Assembly (NCBI GenBank): GCA_032718565.1
Contig: JAVGVS010000020.1
Coordinates: forward strand, 622,041-686,040
Reading direction: 5' to 3'
Length of the DNA: 64,000 bases
Origin: Distichodus sexfasciatus
Taxonomy: Eukaryota > Chordata > Actinopteri > Characiformes > Distichodontidae
Shown: in pieces, positions 58,679 through 64,000 of the stretch
Position numbering within the stretch: the first letter of the stretch is position 1
Layout: every line of letters starts with the position of its first letter
Translations under genes and position numbers: made by a program
Notes under the pieces: generated by a model
The model's database searches: none
What the model was told of the DNA's origin: nothing
What the model saw: the letters and a program-made list of their open reading frames with translations, nothing else

Positions 58679-58711
58679 GAGTGTGTGTGTGTGTGTGAGT
58701 GTGTGTGTGTG
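58679..58711. repeat. GT microsatellite
   Basis: Interrupted GT run upstream of the second exon. Confidence 0.9.
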
Positions 58712-58842
58712 GGTCTTTTAGCAGTCTAAGCGCAGATGTCGGATCCTGTGATTAGAATAGATATTATGAATAGAGTTAAAAGAGCCTGAAGCACTAAGGG
58801 AACAGAGGACGTTTTCATAATCCCCCTGTGTGTGTATTTCAG

Positions 58843-58952
58843 ATCTCGTCTGGCAGATTTCTTTGCCAACTGTCAGCCGGAACCCCGCTCTCTGTCTGGC
58901 TGTTTAAAGGAGAACTACGCTGACTGTCTCCTGTCTTACTCCGGCCTTATTG
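58843..58952 (+). CDS. gfra1: gfra1 internal exon encoding part of GFR domain 3
   Basis: Second gfra1 exon in the window, 110 bp. The acceptor is a GT/T-rich tract ending TATTTCAG at 58842, and the donor is G|GTGAGT. The first base completes the AG|A arginine codon left open by the exon ending at 56122, and the last base is the first base of a glycine codon (phase 1). The encoded peptide starts SRLADFFANCQPEPRSLSG and ends with YADCLLSYSGLIG, with three cysteines. In domain 3 the SRLADFF, CLKENYADCL and YSGLIG blocks match GFRA1; GFRA2 has SRLADFHANC and SYAGMIG here. Domain 3 packs against domain 2 in the ligand-binding part of the receptor (family knowledge). The reading frame is intact. 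Confidence 0.93.
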
Positions 58953-58989
58953 GTGAGTTCCACTCGAATTTGCTAAATCTGAAAATATT

Positions 58990-60271
58990 ATATACTCACA
59001 AGAAAGTGTTGTGCACTCACGGGAAAAGTAACTCTTGCTCACGAGAATGTTATGCATGTCCACAAGAAAGTAATACAGAAAGTAACTTGTTGATGAGGAA
59101 ATATCACATGCTCTTGAGAATGTATCACTTGCCTACAAGAATGTAATGTGTGCTCACAAGAAGGTAACACATGCTCACGAGAACATAACATGTGCTCACA
59201 AGAAGGGAACATGCTCACGAGAACGTAACGTGTGCTCACAAGAAGGGAACATGCTCACGAGAACGTAACGTGTGCTCACAAGAGGGTAACATGCTCACGA
59301 GAACGTAACGTGTGCTCACAAGAAGGTAACATGCTCACGAGAACGTAACGTGTGTCACAAGAAGGTAACATGCTCACGAGAATGTAACGTGTGCTCACAA
59401 GAGGGTAACATGCTCACGAGAATGTAACGTGTGTCACAAGAAGGTAACATGCTCTTGAGAACGCAACGTGTGCTCACAAGAAGGTAACACATGCTCACGA
59501 GAACATAACGTGTGCTCACAAGAAGGTAACATATGCTCACGAGAACGTAATGTGTGCTCACAAGAAGGTAACATGGTCACGAGAACGTAACGTGTGCTCA
59601 CAAGAAGGGAACATGCTCACGAGAATGTAATGTGTGCTCACAAGAAGGTAACACATGCTCACGAGAACATAACGTGTGCTCACAAGAAGGTAACACCTGC
59701 TCACGAGAACGTAACGTGTGCTCACAAGAAGGTAACATGCTCACGAGAACGTAACGTGTGCTCACAAGAAGGTAACACATGCTCACGAGAACATAACGTG
59801 TGCTCACAAGAAGGTAACACATGCTCATGAGAACGTAACGTGCGCTCACAAGAAGGTAACACATGCTCACGAGAACATAACGTGTGCTCACAAGAAGGTA
59901 GCATGTGCTCAAGAGAATGTAACACATGCTCATAAAAAAGTAGCATGTGCTCACGAGAAAGTATTGCATGCTCACGAGGAAGTAACACGTGCTCATGAGA
60001 AAATATTGCATGCTCATGAGAAAGAACGGCATGCTCACCAAAAAGTAACGCACACTCACGAGAAAGTTACATGTGCTCACAAGACAGTAATGTGTACTCA
60101 CAGTAAGGTAACATGCAAGTATCGAATGCTTACAAGATGTTATCGCATGCACACAATATACTGTACATGACTGCTGGAAATAATTCCTCATGTCCATGCA
60201 TCATCTCGTGCACATGCATTACTTTCTTTTGACCATGCAACACTTTCTCATGAGCATGTACTACTTTCTCC
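58990..60271. repeat. Large intronic minisatellite with inverted terminal units
   Basis: Alternating half-units of about 20 bp, GCTCACGAGAACGTAACGTG and GCTCACAAGAAGGTAACAT, giving a 40-42-bp higher-order unit over about 1.17 kb. Variation rises toward both edges. After 60185 the last units are in reverse orientation (CTTTCTCATGAGCATGTACT). Long frames on both strands, including 199 codons on the minus strand, come from the array and are not genes. Confidence 0.95.
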
Positions 60272-60954
60272 CAACACAGCCAGTTGCTCTTATCTTTTAC
60301 CAACTCAACTCCATATCTTAAGTTAAGAATCTAAATCTAAATGTTGGGATCACCGTTGATGCAGTTTGAAAACATATATTTACACAAATATCATTGCAAC
60401 CTTTCTAGGAAGCGTCATCATTCTTTATCAGCTTAAAAGTAGCTTCTCCAACACTAGATATGGCTGATCAGTGTGAGTGTGTGTAATAAATTATTACGTT
60501 TTTCATATGTTATGGTCCACGAGGTGCAAGAATCTCAGCAGGCCACAAGTGATATCCAGTCGCTCTGGAGTAATTTAGTGTTGCTCAGGAGCTCAGTGGT
60601 GGTAGCGCCCGAGGTAGAATAGAGTCAGACTCGTATCTACAACTTTCTTCCTGACTTTGCCAGTCCTACACATAGTTAACTCTGACAGCAGGGTCTGTAG
60701 AGTTGCAGAAGTCATCAGCGATTCTCTTGAACACTGCCAAAAAGCTCTGCAGCAATAAGCCTCCTGCTGCGTTTAAACTAATCCCAGCGTCTCGTTTGAG
60801 TTCCTGCTTCCATCCCTCTCGCGCCCACTTTTCATTTACCCTCACCGTCAGACGCCCGTCTTCCCATCAATGCCCAGAACGCGTTATAAAAATCCTCCAT
60901 CGCTCACAGCCATTAGAGCCGGCTCCAAATCCGACGGAGGCCAAGCCAAAGAGG

Positions 60955-61478
60955 CAGAGAGAGTGATAGAGAGAGGGAGAGAGAGAGAGAAAGGAGGGGA
61001 GAGGAAGGGGAAGGGGTAAAATCATAGGGGCAGACATTTTGGAAACTGGCGAAAGAAATAAAGAAAAGGCAAACAGACAGAGACAAATTCCATCGTGTCC
61101 CTTTTTTGTCATCTGCTGAGACAAACACGTCTGCTCCGTCTATCGCTTCCTGCCAGAACGCAGCGCTGATGCAAACTGCCGAGTATAAAACAAAACCATT
61201 GCGCCTGGAGCACAGCCAGCTACTGAGGAGCGAGAGAGAGAGAGCTGAATGGGGGGGAAAAAAATGAGAGATGGAGAAAGAAACAGAGGGAGAATGAGAG
61301 GGAGTGAAAATAAAGAAAGATAGCAGAAAATAGAGAGAAAAAATGAATAAGGTATAGAAGGAGTTGTAGAATTACAGTGAGAGGGAGAGCAAAGAGGAAT
61401 GAAAGAGATTTTAAGAGAAAGGAAGGATTGCAGAAAGAAAAAGAGAGATATACTGTATAAATGGAGAAGGAGCTACAG

Positions 61479-61514
<36 letters not shown>

Positions 61515-61740
61515 AAAGAGATGGGATAGAATTAGAGGATTACTGAGACAAAAAGAGAGAAATTAGGAGAAATGAAGAGAAATAGAGGGAGGGAGATGGT
61601 GAATGAATCAGAGTGAAGAGGAGGGATGCACAGCGAGAAAGAAAGAGGAGGACTGACCGAGAGAGAGAAAGACGAAGTGAGAGAAAAAAAGTCTGTAGAG
61701 GAGAACGATAGAAAGGGATGGATGAGAGGAGATAGAGATG
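60955..61740. repeat. GA-rich tract with GA microsatellite
   Basis: Purine-rich + strand with a pure GA run at 61483-61512 and shorter ones at 60975-60990. 61060-61225 inside it is less biased and unique-looking. Confidence 0.85.
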
Positions 61741-61995
61741 AGTAAGAGGAGTGTTGCTGTGCTCTCTTTCGTGTGCAGGTGGATGACCAGCAGCTACTGG
61801 TGTGTGATTGCTGCTCTCTCTCTCTCTCAGCTGGAGATGCTGTCTCACTGCAGGACAACACACACACACACACACATCACCACCTTGAACCGCACACACC
61901 GGTCCTGCCTGGATTTAAAACTAAAATCTTTGAGTAATATTTTCTAAAATGGGTCCAAACTTTTGACTGGTCATGTAAGTAAAGGTGGTCAACGG

Positions 61996-62700
61996 TAGGG
62001 CTGTGAATCGAAAACCGGTTCGGACTCAGACCCAGTTCCAATTGATTCGACTCCATCAGAATTGTACACCTCCAACGTTATCGATTCTTCTTATTGATTC
62101 TCTCATTTCCCAGCATGACGTTTGCTGGCTTTCCCTACGTTTTGCGTCACAGTACATTACGTCACTCTCTCTGCAACTTGACCTTCAACCACGAGGAATC
62201 ATGACACATAAACGCCATGTAAACACACACGCTACGTTTGTTAGCGCACGACTCTCACAGGGAAGTCCAACATTCACTAAAATGTTCCAGTTCAGTTAAA
62301 TCTTCTCATTTATTACCGACAAAACGTATATTTTAGCAGATAAATAACAAAAACAACCAGTTCTACTCACAGTACAGCCATTTACTTGATATTAATATTT
62401 ATTCCCGACACGTGACCACGGCGCTATGGTGCTGTGGCGCTGATATGGAACGCCCTCATGGCAAAAATTTACTTCTCTCCCAGAAATGAGTCAAAAATGA
62501 GTTATAGGCTAAAATGACTCCAAATGCTTGAAAATGGCCAGAACGTCAGTATTTCCTCATTTTACATTCTTTAATGTTGCTTTTGGAGCTGAGAACTGTG
62601 TAGAACTACTTTTTTCACACTCAAAAAAATACTCAGGAATCGATAGGCAGAATTGACAATGGCATTGATATTAATAAAATCTTATCAATTCCCACCCTTA
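61996..62700. mobile_element. hAT-like non-autonomous element
   Basis: Starts TAGGGCTGTGAATCG and ends CAATTCCCACCCTTA, imperfect inverted repeats. The flanks GTCAACGG (61988-61995) and GTCATCAG (62701-62708) agree at six of eight positions, consistent with a decayed 8-bp duplication. 705 bp. The open frame at 61985-62299 matches no transposase. Confidence 0.7.
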
Positions 62701-62850
62701 GTCATCAGTATTCGCTAGTTGAGAAGAAATTATTTAGTCCAAAATTTAGCAACTAGTCTTAAAATCAGTTTTTTATTCCATGGAATGTAGAGCAATTTGA
62801 TATGTTTAAATGTAAGAGCAAACATCTTCACATTTTTACCAGAAGCCAGG

Positions 62851-62965
62851 TGAGGGAGGTAAGGGAGTTGGCCCCGTGATCAGAAGGTCACAAGTTCAAG
62901 CCCCGATCCATAAAGATATCACTAAGGTACTCATAAGAAAGGTACCGTCCCCAAGAGCCATTTGG
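62851..62965 (+). repeat. SINE-A 5' part
   Basis: Degenerate head before GCCCCGTGATCAGAAGGTCA, B-box region AAGTTCAAGCCCC, body to TACCGTCCCCAAGAGCC. Ends about 60 bp before the third exon's acceptor. Confidence 0.75.
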
Positions 62966-63028
62966 GGTCCCAAGGCTTTTGCAAGCTGTTGAGCTGTATG
63001 ACTAAATTGTCGTTGTTCCGTGTCTCAG

Positions 63029-63163
63029 GTACGGTGATGACGCCCAACTACTTGCGCTCGCCTCAGATCATCGTGTCTCCGTTCTGCGACTGCAGCAGCA
63101 GTGGAAACAGTAAAGAGGAGTGTGACAGGTTCACAGAGTTCTTCACCCAAAACACCTGCTTAC
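63029..63163 (+). CDS. gfra1: gfra1 internal exon completing GFR domain 3
   Basis: Third gfra1 exon, 135 bp. The acceptor is TGTCTCAG ending at 63028 and the donor is C|GTGAGT. Its first two bases complete the glycine codon begun at 58952, and it ends in phase 1 after CL plus the first base of an arginine codon. The peptide reads GTVMTPNY, then a divergent stretch LRSPQIIVSPFCDC, then SGNSKEEC and FFTQNTCLR; it carries four cysteines. GTVMTPNY and the CDCSxSGN pattern fit GFRA1, while IVSP and the final CLR are also reminiscent of GFRA2, so this exon alone is a weaker paralogue marker. With the two previous exons it brings the cysteine count to 20, as expected for two complete 10-cysteine domains. 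The linker and GPI-signal exons must lie beyond the window. Confidence 0.9.
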
Positions 63164-63174
63164 GTGAGTAACAT

Positions 63175-63292
63175 CTGCACCTCTTTACCCTCATCTCTCC
63201 TGCTTCTCTGCCACAGTCTCTCCCTCCATCTTTACCTCCAGCTCTCCATCCCTCTAAATCTCCAGGTCTTCATCCATCTTGACCTCCTTCTC

Positions 63293-63334
<42 letters not shown>

Positions 63335-64000
63335 TCTCTTAATCTCTGCCTCCCTCTCTCCTTTCATCTCTCCCTCCTTATCTCCGTCCATCTCTACCTC
63401 TCTGTGCTACCTCCATCGCTTCCTCGTTCTCTACCTCCATCTTGACTTCCAGCTCCCCACCCCTCTCTATCTCCGTCTCTCCTTCCAGCTCAACCTCCCT
63501 CTCTCTCTTTTCATCTCTACCTCGCTTTTCCTCAGTCTCTCTCTTCATCTCTGCCCCATCTCTTCCTCTTTCTCTTCTTCCATCTCCCCCTCTATTTTGC
63601 ACTGCATCTCTCCACACCTGTCTGTCTCTCTCTCTCCCTTCATCTCTATCTCCACTCTGCCTTTTCCTCCATCTCGTCCTCCATTTTGTTTTCTTTCTCT
63701 ACCTCCCCCTCTGTATTTTTCCCTTCATCTCTCCCTCCATCACCTCCTCTTTCTCTACCTCCCTCTGTCTATATTTCCCCCCGTGTTGACCTCCAGCTCT
63801 ACGTAACCTCTCTATCTCCATCTCTGCTTACGTTTTGACCTCCTTCTCAAACTCCCTATTTCTCTAGCTTTTCATCTCTGCCTTTCATCTTTTTTCATCT
63901 CTATCTCTATCATCTCTTCCTCCATCTTGACTTCAAGCTCTCATTCCAGCTCAGCCTCCTTCTCTACCTCCCTCTTTCTTCATCTCTACCTCCATCTTGA
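63175..64000. repeat. CT-rich minisatellite in the last intron
   Basis: Begins about 12 bp after the donor at 63164. Recurrent CTCCATCTCT, TACCTCCATCTTGACCTCC and CATCTCT words with a pure CT run at about 63297-63331. Continues to the window edge. The serine/leucine-rich frames here are artefacts. Confidence 0.9.

Larger units (their letters stand above)
56123..58842 (+). other. gfra1: gfra1 intron between the domain 2 and domain 3 exons
   Basis: 2720-bp intron bounded by GT at 56123 and AG at 58842. It starts with a CA microsatellite almost at the donor, then carries a tandem duplication, two head-to-tail SINE-A copies, a family B repeat fragment, opposing GA- and CT-rich blocks and a GT repeat. 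About 57180-57690 and 58480-58680 are non-repetitive, with nothing recognisable. Confidence 0.88.
58953..63028 (+). other. gfra1: gfra1 intron within the domain 3 coding region
   Basis: 4076-bp intron from GTGAGT to TCTCAG. It contains the large minisatellite (58990-60271), a GA-rich tract (60955-61740), a 705-bp hAT-like element (61996-62700) and a SINE-A copy (62851-62965). The segment 60275-60950 is ordinary unique sequence with no recognisable feature. Confidence 0.88.

Noticed and set aside
59598..60197. Possible CRISPR-like or protein-coding repeat array
   Set aside because: The units are contiguous variants without unique spacers, lie in a vertebrate intron and shift frame between 40- and 42-bp units; it is a minisatellite.
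61532..61899. Two overlapping ~115-codon minus-strand frames
   Set aside because: They derive from the GA-rich tract and a CA run, with no family resemblance.
61985..62299. 104-codon frame in the last hAT-like element as a possible transposase
   Set aside because: No hAT transposase motif is visible, and the element is too short for one.
63101..63806. Serine/leucine-rich frames after the third exon
   Set aside because: A GTGAGT donor at 63164 ends the exon, and the continuation is CT-rich minisatellite.

Overview
The window is vertebrate nuclear DNA and almost certainly comes from a ray-finned (teleost) fish. The evidence is three spliced exons of a GDNF-family receptor alpha gene whose protein matches GFRA1, set in DNA crowded with teleost-type repeats: tRNA-headed SINEs, hAT-, Harbinger-, piggyBac- and Tc1-like non-autonomous DNA transposons, and very abundant CA, CT, TA, GATA and GGAT simple repeats. 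The DNA-repeat spectrum would suit an ostariophysan fish, but that narrower placement is only an impression.

The only coding sequence I can support is gfra1, on the + strand and partial: exons at 55771-56122, 58843-58952 and 63029-63163. Their intron phases join exactly (phase 1 in, 2, 1, 1 out). Together they encode about 199 residues covering the second and third cysteine-rich GFR domains, with all 20 cysteines present. The signal peptide and domain 1 exons should lie upstream of position 1, and the C-terminal GPI-anchor exons beyond 64000. On this reading positions 1-55770 are one very large intron, followed by introns of 2720 bp and 4076 bp and the start of a third.

Region by region: 1-55770 holds no recognisable exon. 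It is a patchwork of about 15 copies of one SINE family (called SINE-A here), five copies of a second repeat ending in GAAT runs (family B), three copies of a third (SINE-C), three copies of a fold-back Tc1-like MITE, and a series of DNA transposon remnants. Several of these are nested with clean target-site duplications. From about 50 kb on, simple repeats and purine- or pyrimidine-rich minisatellites dominate. The 56.1-58.8 kb intron has a tandem duplication, two SINE-A copies and opposing GA/CT tracts. The 58.95-63.0 kb intron has a 1.2-kb minisatellite whose last units are inverted, and a 0.7-kb hAT-like element. The final 840 bp are a CT-rich minisatellite.

I found no complete second gene, no intact transposase and no sign of a new multi-gene system. 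The most interesting material is structural: two copies of a terminal-inverted-repeat family with 4-bp target duplications, the fold-back MITE built from two transposase 3' ends, the inverted minisatellite, and repeats placed directly at gfra1 splice sites.
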